From positions 1,006,232 through 1,070,231 of the forward strand of contig CATQJL010000326.1 in assembly GCA_958299035.1 (NCBI GenBank): a stretch of 64,000 nt of DNA, in the 5' to 3' direction. Shown in pieces: positions 12,240-24,885 of this stretch. The stretch is from Cylicocyclus nassatus. Lineage: Eukaryota; Nematoda; Chromadorea; Rhabditida; Strongylidae. The notes under the pieces were generated by a model. It saw nothing but the letters and a program-made list of their open reading frames with translations. It had not been told where the DNA came from and made no database searches. Numbering within the stretch: position 1 is the stretch's first letter; each line of letters begins with the position of its first letter. A program made the translations under genes and the position numbers.

Positions 12240-15072
12240 GCCCGGGGTCAGCGATCGTCCCGTGGAAATAAGAGTAGGCCTAGTAAGTCTGCTCTTGTAG
12301 GGGAAAAATTTTATTACTTCGCCAGTTAGAAGAAAAGAAAGAAACCCTGCACCGTATCCCGCCTACGGCGCCGTGTGATAGCAAGAACGATGTCAGGGTC
12401 CTCAGGGCGCCTTTTGGATTGGACAAAAACGACACGTCTGCCCGGATGATACCCCATGACGACTGCCTCATGCTCTGCACCTACAACGCCAGGACAGTCT
12501 CCACACACGCCGACCTCCACGCTCTTCTCGACGCTGCAGAGCACATCAAATACCACATCATCGCTCTGCAGAAAACGAAGTCCAGGAAGAAGGACGCGCG
12601 GCAAATGAGTGATGGGACGCTCGTCATTCATAGGAGAAGGTTCCATCACGAAACGTGAGAGGCGTTGGCTTTGTCGTCCACCCATCAATCGTCCATCTTG
12701 TCGATTCGCACGAGATCCTATCACCCCGACTAGCCATCCTACGACTACGCCCTCCACGTCAGAAGACCATCAGCATCATCGACTGCTACTCTCCAACATC
12801 AGCAGCTGACGACTCAGAACTAGATGCTTTCTACGAAGACGTGGAGGAGGTCGTTCGTAGGTCGTCCATCGCCCAGCGGAATGACTCATGCGGAAATCGA
12901 CCACATTCTCACCAACCGAAGGTGGAGCTTGCTCGATGTCTCAGTGGTTCCATCCTTCTGCAGTGGCTCCGATCGCCTCCTTCGATCGAAGATACGACTC
13001 AGCCGAAGGCTGGAAAAGAAAGTCTGCCACAGTGCAGTAAGAAGGAAGAATGTCGTTTATGACGGTAACAGGCTGGAGGAGCTCATATTAAGTTGTGACT
13101 GGCCCATCGAGGAGGACCCAACGTACGACTACGACCGGCCTCTGAAAGGACTGCGAGCCTGCGGAGAGTGCGTTTCAGTGACATTTGAGAAGAACTTGAA
13201 ACGCATTTCGAAGACCACCAACGAATTGCTCGAAAGAAAAAGATTTCTGAGGCAGGATCCGAAGGCAACCCTCTCGAGCGACTGATAGCCAACGCCAGTT
13301 GCAGAACAGCTTTGCAAGAGGATCTCAGGAAGTACAGGCAAGCCAAGATACTGGAAGCAGCCGAAAGAAGATGAAGTCTCAAGAAGTGCCAAAGGGACCT
13401 CTGCGAATATCACGTACCGCTGGCTGCACTATTAAACGAAGACGGGGCTCCGACTTCTTCCCGATACAAGATGGAATCTATCGCGAGGGACTTTTACACC
13501 AACCTCTTCCGCTTATCAGCACCCGTGCAGATCCCCGTTGTTCCCACTGGAGAAGTACCACCAAGGATTCTACCTGCTGAAGTGCGTATCGCGATACAGA
13601 CCATGAAGAAGTCCACGGCTTCGAGACCGGATCATCTTTCCGACTCTTTCCGACTCTTTCGGACTTCTGCGAGCCGGGGGACACCGTCTACACGAGGTTC
13701 TAGCGGCGCATTTGACATGTTACCTTCAGAGGGCGAGGATTCCTGACCAGTGGAGAACGTCAAGAACCGTCTTTCTCTTTAAATAGGGTGAACCGGAGGA
13801 TCTTCAGAACTATCGCCCAATATGCCTGCTGAGTGTGCTGTACAAGCTTTTCACGAAGATTATCCTTGCTCGCATGTCTAAGACACTGGATGAAGCCCAA
13901 CCACAAAAACAAGCTGGATTTCGCAAAGAATTCAGCTGCATGGACCACATCCAGACCGTTTCGAGGGTCATAGAAGTCTGCCGGAAGCACCGACTGCCTC
14001 TCGTCCTAACCTTTTTCGACTCGAGAAAGCCTTTGACAGCGTCGAAGCCATTCTCTCTGCGCTAGTCGATCAAGGAGTGGCCCCAGCTTACGTGAGGACG
14101 TTAACCGTCTGCTACGAGGACTGTACAACGACGACGCAGCTATTCCATCGCCCCTGACCATACCAATTGGAAGGGAGTCCGACAAGGCGACACAATCCCG
14201 CCAAAGCTGTTCACCGCGGCCTTGCAGTGGGTGATGAAGTCACTGGACTGGGACGAGAGAGGCATACAAGTTGAGCAGTATCACTGAAGCAGAGACGATG
14301 CTGAAGGAACTGAACGAAGTAGGGAAGAAGATCGGATTGCGAATCAATCGGAAGAAGACTCAGTTCATGAAGAACGCCCTTTGCGAAGATGCAGAAATGG
14401 AATTGAAAGGCACCCCTGTTATGGAGACGTCTTCATACGTGTATCTCGGACGTTCGATGAACCTGGAGAAGGACTTGGAAGAACCTAACAGGAGAAGAAG
14501 AGTGGCTTGGGCCGCCTTCGGGCTTCTGAAGGAAGCCACCGAGTAACTGACGGACCCGAAGCTTCGTGCCCACCTGTTCGACTCAATTCTCCCGGCGCAA
14601 CACTGTAGCCACGTCAAAAGCTTTACGGACACCCACAGAGCGCAGCGCAGTCTTCTGAAGATGAACGCAAGCAACATCTAGTCAGACTTCGCAGTACGGA
14701 TATGAGAAGAATGTCCCGTCTTCGTGACCCAGCGGAATACGTTGCGAAAGCCAAACACCGATGGGCCGGTCACATAATGAGAAGAACAGACGACAGATGG
14801 ACACTAAGAACATCTGAGTGAATTTCTCGCGAAGGCAAACGTTCTCGAGGAAGATCACCGACGAGATGGGCAGACGTGTTCGTAGAACGGATGGACCAGC
14901 GGAGATATCAGCTGGATACACTTTCGCCCCTGGAACTCGTGGACGCAGCCACCGATGACGACGAAGAAGATCGTGGATGTCTGGAGCGAGGGACAGGAAA
15001 CAATGGCAACTTCTGTACTGGGGCCCGCACGTCACATGAGGACGGGCCATCTAATTATCTAAGTAAGTAAGA
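12240..15072 (+). pseudogene. RTE-clade LINE, decayed near-full-length copy
   Basis: Successive blocks in shifting frames follow the order of an RTE polyprotein. First is an apurinic endonuclease start (LMLCTYNARTVSTHADLHAL near 12,467). Then come EN middle and end ([32 protein letters not shown] near 12,890), a linker, and reverse transcriptase (QNYRPICLLSVLYKLFTKII near 13,806; QAGFRKEFSCMDHIQTVSR near 13,910; VRQGDTI near 14,178). The C-terminal tail (KHRWAGHIMRRTDDRW near 14,753) and a (TAAG)n-type tail at 15,058-15,072 end the element. Internal deletions include part of EN and the catalytic FADD block, lost near 14,265. Many frameshifts make it non-functional. The family is typical of clade V nematodes. 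Confidence 0.88.
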
Positions 15073-16439
15073 TACGTAAGACATGACGGCTAGGTCACGT
15101 CCTCCCTTCTAGACGATCAATGTGCGAGGACCAAAACAATAGAACCAGTAACAAGACACCTTACCGATGTTGATGACATGTACAGAAGCACGAAAAGTAG
15201 ATCAAACTTCCGGATGGAAAAGGACAAGTAAAGGGGTCGCAGCTCCCACTGCTCCTGATAGATAGCCGCGGCATGAGATGCCAGTAGCTGATCATTCGAT
15301 CTACCATGGATTCATGGTGTGCCTCAACTTGATTTTGACAGGCGTGAAGTAGTAGTTAAGCTCAACTGCTTACTATTTGATTCCATAGTTTTGTGAACTT
15401 ATTCCATGTAGATGACTGAAGCTGCCTCATCATTGTAAGCCTCGCTCAGATTTTGATTGTACTTTCCCCTTTCTTCGTTTATCTCCAAAAGAGTTGTCAC
15501 ATCTTTTGAATTTGTTCACTTCAAAAGTGCCACCTTTAAGGGCCTTTTACTCAGCAATTTTGTCTGCATATCGTGCTTTCATCTGGAAAGAAGGGTTTCG
15601 TGGAGAAGGAAAAGAGAAAAATTTCCTGCTTAGTAGCTTTGCACCATTTCAGAGCTCTCGATTCGGGTCAAACAGATAGTATATTCGTTTTGGCTCATTC
15701 ATTCTTTTCGTATCTTATCACTGAACGGATGAGTACGGATAAATGAGGTTTCTGCGAATGTGTTGCATTTCTCTGCGTGCAAGTTTGGGTGGATGCATAG
15801 TAGTTTGGAGGGAGAGCCTAGGGTGGAAATGGTGAACCTTTGGTTCCTCCTTTTGAGGCTAACAGTAAGTGAAATCAGACTTTGTCCAACGCTGGATGAT
15901 ATTAATTTGCATTGGCATTTGTTGAAAATGTTGGTTTTTGCAAGAGCATAGCGACTGGAAGAGCAGAAGAGCAAAGTTAGACTTGTAAGGGAGTTCTGAT
16001 TTGAATAAACTGCGTTTGCAAACTCCCAAAGATTCCTTTTGACCATCCTTCACTGCTAATGATTTCCGGGGAAGGTCGTAATCCTATTCTTTTTCCGTCT
16101 AGTGGAAGGAATGAAACGGAAATTGGATATATTATTTATAATTTCCTTTTCTTTTAGAGAATCTCAAACTCTATGAACGATAAGGTAGAAACTGACTAGA
16201 CTCCGAAATTGAAAAAGCATTCTGACCGCTTCACGGTAAATTATAGGCTGTAATAATTCATTCATTTATTCAATTAATTCATGACATCTGGTGGCATCAT
16301 TATTTCAGCTGCAGTAATTTTGCACAATGCAGGACTCTGAGCGACCAACATTGATACTGCGAACAGCAATTTCGGAAGATGTTTGGACTAGGAGGCACAC
16401 AACCTTTTTGATATATATACTGTAACGATTTTCTTTATA
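15073..16439. other. Intergenic DNA, nothing recognised
   Basis: Short open frames on both strands lack recognisable domains or splice signals. No repeat structure was found by eye. Confidence 0.4.
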
Positions 16440-17147
16440 TTATGGTACGAAAGTTCTTTCGCACCATTTTCAAAAATTCGTAATTCCCAGTTCTTTCAGC
16501 CGATTTGCAAGTATTCAATTTGTCTGAAAGAGCAATTCATTCTCTTCATGGCGGTACCTTAGCGGCCTCTTGAGCATACACTGCGTAGATAGGAGCGTTA
16601 GAAGAAATTTAGTCAAAATTTGAATTTTCTGTGTAGGGTCATAAAAAATCTGAAACTTGCAGTAAAAATCGGCGCTGTCGGTATTATATGTAGGTTCTTT
16701 CACCAGTTCTTTCTGACTGTGCAAAGTTTGCGCTGATTGAGCGTCTCTACGAAAACTTATGATTTTCGAGCAAGCAATACAAAAGGGCGAATTTGATTTA
16801 TTTTGACTTTTTTCTTGTAAATCATATCTTTTGATAGAGACGTTCAATCAGCACAAGCTTTGTACAGTTAAAAAGAGCGGGTAATAAAACCTACAATACC
16901 TACTGCTCCGATTTTTACTGCAAGTTTCAGATTTTTTATGACCCTATATAGAAAATTCAAAATTTGACTAAATTTCTTCTACCGCTCCTATTTACTCAGT
17001 GTATGCTCATGAGAAAGCCGCTAAGGTACCTCTATGAAAAGAATGAATTGCTCTTTCAGGTAAAAATGAAGACATGCAAATTGGCTGAGAGAACCGGGAG
17101 TTATGAATTTTTGAAAATCGTGCGAAAAAATTTTCGGGCCAACCTAA
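16440..17147. mobile_element. Mariner-type palindromic MITE
   Basis: The left end TTATGGTACGAAAGTTCTTT (16,440) mirrors the right end, which finishes CCAACCTAA at 17,147. Inner arms share GCACCATTTTCAAAAATTCG and AGGGTCATAAAAAATCTGAA. The left terminus has lost a few bases relative to TTAGGTTGG. It is the same family as the outer element at 55,127-57,765. Confidence 0.8.
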
Positions 17148-18111
17148 TACTTTGGAAAAGTTGTAAATAGAATGAAAACAAAAATGGAGGAATTTGGAGA
17201 GACCTAATAGATGAATCGGATATCGGAAACCGACAGAATACTGACGGTATGCGCAAAAAAGTCTGGAAATTCTCCACTTCTGTCCGCATGCAAGGCGACC
17301 ATGGTACCTTGCCCTTAACATAATATTGGGATCGACACAGAAGGGATGGGGACCCTAATAAGCGAAGGAATTTTTTGATCAAAACACAGCGCAAAATCCA
17401 CACCTTTGTAAACAACATACCTTCGATAGTCTAGAGACAGAGTGCCAAAAGTGAAGGTTGTTTGAACATCCGACGTCATAAATAGTGAAGGTTGTTTAAA
17501 GAAGATCAGAGAAGAGAAAATGACGTAAAACAGATATGAAAAGCAAAAGAAACTGCTGTAAACCGGATAAAAACGCTGCAATAAGGTTTGATATCATTCA
17601 TTCGGCGGCTTTTCAGAATGCAAGTTTTCGCTCCAGGACCAGCAATGCGCAACACGGGGTTTTGATTTTTGATGCGTCCTTCAAATTTTTCCCCCACATT
17701 AACGTTCCTGTTTCCTGGGACGTTGTCAGAACTGTTGCGCTTATTGTTCAGCAACAATCGCCCAAGCTGGAAAAAAATCGATGCGAAAGCACTGAGACAG
17801 AACAAAATAAAGGAAAACGGACTTTTTACGATTTTTCGCAAAAAATTCTACCATAATCGAAAAGGTAAGGGCTGGGTGGTTGTCTGCATTAAGAACAGAA
17901 GCAAGATCTGTAGAATGCACGAAAAAACCGCGTGAAAAGAGTTAAACTAGAAGAAAAACAAGAGATTTCCGAAAACAAGGTTTTTACCAGATTTCTCGAT
18001 CAAATCAAAAAATGTGGTTCTGGGACGTTGTCAGCGTGAAAATAGAGATCAAGAGCTTCAAAATGATTTACAGCTTGCTAAGATTGGGTTGGAAACAACA
18101 AAGAAAAGGGT
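17148..18111. other. Intergenic DNA, nothing recognised
   Basis: Overlapping open frames at 17,500-17,935 exist on both strands, but neither shows a domain. No exon can be defended. Confidence 0.35.
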
Positions 18112-18222
18112 ACCAGAGCCAAATGCCCCGCGCCCCGCGGGGTAGCGAGGGAGCGCGCAGCGCGCGGAGACGCAGACGAGCAGCGGAGACAGACCAGAGC
18201 CGACGGGGCATTTGGCTCTGGT
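18112..18222. mobile_element. Small GC-rich inverted-repeat element
   Basis: ACCAGAGCCAAATGCCCC at 18,112 is mirrored exactly by GGGGCATTTGGCTCTGGT ending 18,222. The 75-bp centre is GC-rich (CGCGCAGCGCGCG). It is non-coding. Confidence 0.75.
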
Positions 18223-18703
18223 CGTAGATCTCCGCGTGGTCTCACCGAAACCCTGCAATATTATATATCATTCTGATCGCCATCAAACGACGAGGAGAAC
18301 TGACGGCGTCCCAAGTCTTGAGAACCACTCATTAACGAGATAGACCAGCATTTTCGTGCGCGATTCTCTGTGCAAGAATTGAGCGCAGTTCCTCTTTTTA
18401 GTATTTAACTCCAATAGCTTTCCTAAAGTTCTGAAACTCTATTTTGGTCAAATGAGAGGTTAACTGAGAAATTTTGTCCTGAATTCTGGCGAACGTAAAA
18501 AAGGCTATGAAAACGCAAGTTCTCAGTTTCGCTGAAATAATCTAAAGATATTATTCCCCATATTTGCTTCATTAACATACGTTCCGACATAGTTAGGATA
18601 ATAACATCCGGGGCTTCGCTCCGGATGACTTCTGTTTTTTTTTCAGGTGAAAGTTGTGTCCCCTCATAGACCTCAAAGTGAAGGTTACCAGAGTAAGTGG
18701 CTC

Positions 18704-18915
18704 TACAGTCTGCCCCAATCCTAACCAGGCCAAAATTGGCTTGGCGGGAGTGCGCGTCGCGAGGGTTTCGCGCCACTTCTGCGTCTAGCTAGTCTGCTCT
18801 CTCCTCAATCTCTTCGCTCTCTGCGACAGCGCGCGTATGCAGCGCAAATCCCTAGCGCTGCGAGCGCGCAAATTCAGCCGACGGTTCGGCCTGATCCCGA
18901 TTGGGGCAGACTGTA
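18704..18915. mobile_element. TACAGTCTGCCCC MITE, 212 bp
   Basis: The inverted termini TACAGTCTGCCCCAATC and GATTGGGGCAGACTGTA are perfect. The interior carries GCGCGCAAATTCAGCC and GCGCTGCG blocks. A diverged interior copy, inverted, lies at 43,395-43,610. Confidence 0.8.
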
Positions 18916-19562
18916 TGTATCGAGGGTATGGAAGGTTATCTCACGAACGTGGAACATTACTAACGTTAGAAATAGCAGATCGTTTCTAAAGTTCTTTCCT
19001 TTTTTTTTCAAAATATCATAATAACACGCGACATAAAGATAGAGAAACACATTAAAAACTATTCGAAGCAGTTTCTTTGACCTCTTTTCAACAATGTGCT
19101 CTGGGACTATCTGCATTTGTGGTTACTAAGATAATCGCAAAAATGTTGACATGATTTTTGCAGTCCAAGTTTGCCAATTTCTCAGTTTTTGTTTTGAGCT
19201 TCTGGAGTTTTGATAACAGCTAGAGCAAGCAAAGTGCAACACTATGAATTTTTTCGGCATCTCCAGCTAGCTTTTCAAAATTCCAAAAAAAATTTTCCGA
19301 TGTTGACAATTTCTATATTTGGTCAGAATTATTTTTCTGATGTTGACAATTTCTATATGTCAAGCCAAATCTCACAAAACATCAACCGACAAGCTCGAAT
19401 GTTATGCGATGCAGCTTTTGCTCCTATTTCTGAGTTTTTTCTTCCTAATTTGTGAAATCTTCTGGAATGAAATCATACTAATTGCGAAGCTAATGGCCTT
19501 ATTAAGCTTTAATAAGCTTGATTACAAAGTCACTTTTGAGAATCATCGAGTTTTATCACCAA
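18916..19562. other. Intergenic DNA, nothing recognised
   Basis: AT-rich sequence with a local duplication of GATGTTGACAATTTCTATAT (near 19,299 and 19,338). No gene is seen. Confidence 0.4.
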
Positions 19563-19930
19563 CTAGTTGGCTTTCCCGGCTCAGCCCGGGTCATTGGTCA
19601 CCTACCTGCAAGTCCCCCCCCTCTTCTTATATGTTGTGGATGACTTACCCTGGGACCCGCTTCGACGAAACCGCATCCTCGTGATCCTGATGTGAAAATG
19701 AGCTTCACCGCCCTTCTTTACATGACTATGGTAAAATGCTTGGTTAAACATGATAAGCCCTCAATTCCTTAGAAAAACGTAAACAAATCAATAAATCGAT
19801 AGAAGGACCCAACGAATCGCTGCAAAAAGTAGCCTATCATCTGCGCAGGGGTCGAAAACATATGTGTGCAAAGTTTCAGCTGAATCGGTTGAGCGGTACG
19901 TGTTTCTATAACGCACATACCCTCCAAACT
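19563..19930 (-). mobile_element. Helitron-type fragment, inverted
   Basis: The minus strand ends with a hairpin CCCGGGCTGAGCCGGG, then AAAGCCAACTAG and T, a Helitron-like 3' terminus with CTAG. Farther in are diverged family phrases (AGTAGCCTATCATC, ATATGTGTGCAAAGTTTC). The 5' end is not recognised. Confidence 0.6.
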
Positions 19931-19944
19931 GACAATTTTTAAAT

Positions 19945-19976
19945 TTCTATGACTTAATAATAACGGGCTAAGGGTT
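19945..19976 (+). mobile_element. 5' stub of Helitron-like repeat split by gypsy
   Basis: ATGACTTAATAATAACGGGC, followed by TAAGGGTT, corresponds to the start of the copy at 25,570 (GACTTATAATAAGCGGCTAA). The repeat resumes at 24,886 after the gypsy element. Confidence 0.6.
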
Positions 19977-20219
19977 TGTTGTGTTAATGTCTGATCAGTT
20001 GTTTTCTCCTATGATCTGCCCTCGCTGAGGCGCCTGCGACCTCAATGCGCGGGAAATGAGGGCTATAAAAGGCGCTCGCTGTTAGCTGTTGTCAGTTCGA
20101 CTGTTCACTCATCGCCTCTTTTATTTACTGTTCTATACTATCTTCTAATAAATATTCTTGTTCTCTCGTGTGCTGCCCCAGGACGAAGAGTCGAAGTGTC
20201 CGAAGTGGAGGACACAACA
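19977..20219 (+). repeat. 5' LTR of gypsy element
   Basis: 243 bp from TGTTGTGTTAATG to GGAGGACACAACA. It contains a TATA box (TATAAAA, 20,064-20,070) and a polyadenylation signal (AATAAA, 20,147-20,152). Confidence 0.95.
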
Positions 20220-20314
20220 GTGGCGATCAGGACGTGCGGCTACTATCGAAGAATAGCCGAAGAACGAAGCTTTGGACTGAATCGAAGATTCGTAAGCAGA
20301 AGTGATCGATCGAC

Positions 20315-23300
20315 ATGGCGAAAGTGGACGTCCAGGAGATGATGATGGTCTTCAAGGAGATGATCAAAGAAGAAAGGAAGGAGATGATGGAGATGTTCCT
20401 GAAGCACATCGGAGGTACGAACCAGAACAGTTCGACGGAGATTCCAAACATGATGTCCGCACTAAGCAATCGGATCGAAAAGTTCAACTTCGACCCAGAA
20501 GCGGACCAATGTTTCAGCAAATGGTACGCCCGCTACAAGGAAGTCTTCGTCGAAGATGCGAAGCAGCTCACAGAAAGTGCCAGGGTGAGGCTGCTCTGCG
20601 AAAAACTGGACAAGGACAGTTTCGAAAAATACCAGAGGCATGTGCTACCGAAGGAGGTAACCTCGATCAATTTCGAAGAAACCGTCGAAACATTAAAGCA
20701 GCTGTTCGACGTGAAGATTTCGGAATTCACTATGCGGTACCAGTGTCTGAAACTGGAGAAGGGAGATTCCGAAGATTACCTCCTGTACACCGGTCGAGTG
20801 AACGAATTGTGCGAAAAAGCGAAGATCCACGACTTGGACAGCGATGGCATAAAATGCCTACTATGGATTTTTGGCCTGAAGAGCCAAAAGGAAGCCGAAA
20901 TCAGGCAGCGACTCATAGCCGTACTGGACAAGCAGTACAAGGCCGGACGAAAAATGTCGCTGCAGGAGTTGTATCTGGAGTGCGAAAACTTCCTTAGTCT
21001 CAAGAAGGATAGCGAGACTGTGGCTGGTTGCACGAAGATTGTCGAAGCAACAAGCAAGGAAGAACCCAAGAAGCTGGAATGCTGGAACTGTGGTAAAGCT
21101 CACTTCGCCAGGGAATGCAAAGCGAAGCTATGGTTCTGCAAGAAGTGCAAACTGACAGGTCACAAGGAGAAGTATTGCGAACAAGCGGCGGACAGGAAAG
21201 CACTTGTTCAGCAAGATTCGAAACGAAGAATCCACAGAAGCAGCGAAACCAGTAAGAACAAAAGTTGGACGAAACCAAAACGTCATGTGCACAGCGTAGC
21301 GAAGATTGCAAATGCGATGGTGGATGTCAACTCGACACGCATGTATATCGAAGCAAAAGTGAACAGTCATCCAGTTAATTTCCTACTGGATACTGGATCA
21401 GACATCACACTGTTAAACGAATCAATTTGGAGAAACATGGGTGCTCCTCAATTGGAAAACACCAACGTAGTTGTGAAGAACGCTAGTGGAGGCTCAATGG
21501 ATGTCCGTGGAAAGCTATGGTGCGACTACGAGATCAAAGGATCCAGAAGCGAAGGCTATGCATACGTGACGCCTCACAACTCGCTGCTAGGACTTGAGTG
21601 GATCCAGAAGAACGAAGATATGTCGTATCACTTAAGCAGAATGGTTGCTGAAGTGAAGACAGAGCAAACCAAGGATATCGCTCTGAAGCTGAAGGAAGCC
21701 TATCCAGAAGTCTGCAAGGAGGGTTTAGGACTCTGCACGAAGGAGAAAGCACACCTGAGAGTTGACGAAGACGTTCGTCCAGTATTCAAGGCTTGTAGGC
21801 CTGTTCCCCATGCTGCGCTCGAAGCCGTCGAAAAAGAGCTTGATAGGCTGTTGGAGCTAAGCGTCATAAGTCCAGTGACACATAGTGATTGGGCAGCTCC
21901 CATCGTATGTGTCAGAAAGGCCAATGGAAAGTTGAGAGTGTGTGCTGACTTCTCGACTGGACTCAACAAAGCGCTGGAGTCGTATGATTACCCGTTGCCA
22001 TTGCCGGAGGATATATTCGCATCCCTCAATGGAGGTACGGTGTTTTCGCAGATAGATCTGTCGGACGCCTACCTGCAAATCGAGCTGTCAGAAGAAGCGA
22101 AGAAAATGGTTGTAATAAATACGCATAGAGGGCTCTACCAGTACAACAGACTGCCTTTTGGAATCAAGACAGCACCAGGGATCTTCCAGCAAATCATGAA
22201 CAAAATGGTGAATGGTCTGCGAGGAGTAGCAACCTACCTGGACGACATCTTGGTCTGTGGACGAACAGAAGAAGAACACATGGAGAATCTCTTAGCTGTG
22301 TTTGCAAGAATCGACGAATATGGATTCAAAATTCGTCTAGAGAAGTGTTCTTTCGGTAAGCCAGAGATACGATATCTTGGCTTCATAGTGGATCGAAATG
22401 GCAGAAGACCGAACTTAGCGAAGATCGAAGCGATCAAGAGTATGGATGAGCCGAAGAATGGTAGTCAACTGAGGGCTTTTCTTGGCATGGTAACGTACTA
22501 TGCGGCGTTCATGCCAAAGATCAAGGACCTTCGTGGACCATTAGATGCAATGCTGAAGAAAGATGCGAAGTGGCAATGGACACGAACACATCAAGAAGCA
22601 TTCGAAAAGCTCAAGGATACATTGTCAAGTGAGCTCAATCTTGCTCACTATGATCCAAGACAGAAGATCGTCGTGGCAGCGGACGCCAGCGATTATGGAA
22701 TTGGTGCGTGATATCGCACAGATATGCCGATGGATCCGAAAAGCCAATTGCACATGCATCACGGTCTCTTACGAAAGCGGAGAAGAACTATTCGCAGATC
22801 GAAAAGGAAGCGTTAGGAATTGTCATTGCTGTCAAGAAATTCCACAAGTACATATTCGGACGAAAGTTTCTGCTACTGACGGATCATCAACCACTGTTAG
22901 CCATCTTCGGTGATAAAAAGGGAGTTCCAGTCTACTCCGCTAACCGACTCATGAGATGGGCTACAATCTTGCTAGGATATGACTTCGATATAGAGTATGT
23001 TAAGACTACGAAGTTCGGGCAAGCAGATGGTTTGTCACGGTTGATGAAGAAGAATCAGAATCCCGAAGAAGACGTCGTAATAGCTGCCGTTGAAAACGAC
23101 GTAAACTATATGTTGAAGAACTGTATAAGGAAATTGCCAGTGACGGCATCAGATGTACAAACTTGGACGAAAAAGGATCCAGTACTTAGAAGAGTACTCA
23201 CTTACGTGCAGAAAGGAAGTTGGCCGGAAGTAAATGGAGAATTGGCACATTTCCGAAATCGAAGAGAGACATTGTCAATCGTGGAGCAATGTCGATGTCA

Positions 23301-24536
23301 GCCGAAAGGGTTGTGATACCCAAGGAGCTTCGAAGAAATGTGTTGAAGGAACTACATATTGGTCATCCAGGGATTGTAAGGATGAAGAAACTGGCTCGAA
23401 GTTACGTCTACTGGCCGAATATCGACAAGGATTGCGAAGACTTGGTACGAAGATGCACGAAATGTCAGGAGTTAGCCAAAAATCCGACGAAGGTACCATT
23501 AGAAGCGTGGCCGTCCGCGACTCGAGTGTGGCAGAGAATACACATCGACTTCGCTGGACCCATGCAAGGAGTTTTCTACTTGGTCGTGGTAGATGCCTAC
23601 AGCAAATGGCCTGAAATGATCGAGATGAGCAATATCTCAGCTGCGAAGACGGTGAAGGCTTTAAAGAATTTGTTTGCGAGATATGGATTACCGCAAACAA
23701 TAGTGAGCGACAATGGTACCCAGTTCACATCGGATTTGTTCAAGAAGATGTGTGACGAAGGTGGAATCACCCACATAAGGACTGCTCCGTATCACCCTCA
23801 ATCGAATGGACAAGCAGAGCGTTTCGTTGATACGCTGAAACGCGGAATCAAGAAACTAGAGGGGGAGGAGAGGCCAACAGAAGAGACTCTTAATGTGGTG
23901 TTACAAGCATACAGAACAACACCAAACACGAACTTGAACGACAAGACGCCAGCAGAGTTGTTTCTAGGCAGAAACTTGCGCACAAAATTAAGTCTGTTGC
24001 TCCCAATGACAGAAGATGCAGAAGACCCACTCGCACGAAGGAGACGGGAGCGCATGAAACATCAGTTCGACCAGAAGCATGGAGTCGTTCGAAAGGAATT
24101 TAAAGCCGGTGACTTAGTGTACGTTAAGCAGTGGAAGCCACCCCACTTCCACTGGATGAAAGGAACCGTGATGAGACGTATTGGACGCGTAAATTATGAA
24201 GTTATGGTTGGTGATGAGATATGCAAGAAGCATGCAAATCAGCTACGGCATCGAAGCGATAGTGACCAGGTTGCCGTACGACAACAACTTCAACAACAAT
24301 CCGAAGCCTTGAAGATACTGTTAGATGTTTTGACAGAAGACGACACACTACCTAGAAATGGCAATGCTGCAGCCGACGAGAATTTCGAGCAAGCGATCGC
24401 GAGCGATGTGCCAGCACCCGTGGATTCAACGACATCGACGTCGACATCAAGCCACGAGCCCTCCATGCCACCGACAACGCTTCGCAGGTCGAGCAGAACG
24501 AGAAGACCGGTACAACGGTTCCAACCTAGTCCATAG
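20315..24536 (+). pseudogene. Gypsy gag-pol polyprotein, two frameshifts
   Basis: ATG at 20,315 opens a K02A2.6-type gag-pol. The order is: gag; two zinc knuckles (CWNCGKAHFAREC near residue 256, CX2CX3HX4C, and CKKCKLTGHKEKYC, CX2CX4HX4C); aspartic protease (LLDTGSD, near residue 357); reverse transcriptase with YLDD at about 22,234; RNase H (DASDYG and TDHQPL); integrase with an HHCC finger (HIGHPG, CTKC) and the D-D-E residues in IDFAG, SDNGTQF and NGQAE. The frame breaks by one base near 22,709 and again near 23,283, giving segments 20,315-22,711, 22,708-23,316 and about 23,220-24,536. With almost identical LTRs, these may be recent mutations or assembly errors. No chromodomain was identified. 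Confidence 0.92.
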
Positions 24537-24642
24537 TATGTTATTGTATGTTTCATTAGTTTTGTAGTTGTTTGAATTTCTATGTATGTAGTTCAAGCTT
24601 TTATCGTAGGCTAGTTTTGTGTAACTACCCTACTGGGGGAGG

Positions 24643-24885
24643 TGTTGTGTTAATGTCTGATCAGTTGTTTTCTCCTATGATCTGCCCTCGCTGAGGCGCC
24701 TGCGACCTCAATGCGCGGGAAATGAGGGCTATAAAAGGCGCTCGCTGTTAGCTGTTGTCGGTTCGACTGTTCACTCATCGCCTCTTTTATTTACTGTTCT
24801 ATACTATCTTCTAATAAATATTCTTGTTCTCTCGTGTGCTGCCCCAGGACGAAGAGTCGAAGTGTCCGAAGTGGAGGACACAACA
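24643..24885 (+). repeat. 3' LTR of gypsy element
   Basis: 243 bp, matching the 5' LTR at all but one base by eye. It is preceded by a purine tract (24,633-24,642) and followed by the GGGTT target duplicate. Confidence 0.95.

Larger units (their letters stand above)
19977..24885 (+). mobile_element. Ty3/gypsy LTR retrotransposon, young full-length copy
   Basis: This is a 4.9-kb element with two 243-bp LTRs (TGTTG...CAACA ends) and a 5-bp target duplication GGGTT on both sides (19,972-19,976 and 24,886-24,890). By eye the LTRs differ at one position only (A/G in TTGTCAGTTCG versus TTGTCGGTTCG), implying a recent insertion. A primer-binding-like TGGCGATCAGGAC starts 2 bp after the left LTR, and a purine tract CTGGGGGAGG precedes the right LTR. 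There is one gag-pol reading frame and no envelope gene. It is inserted inside a Helitron-like repeat. Confidence 0.95.

Noticed and set aside
20302..20997. 231-codon frame overlapping gypsy gag
   Set aside because: A shadow frame of gag in another phase with strong codon bias from the real frame; no homology of its own.
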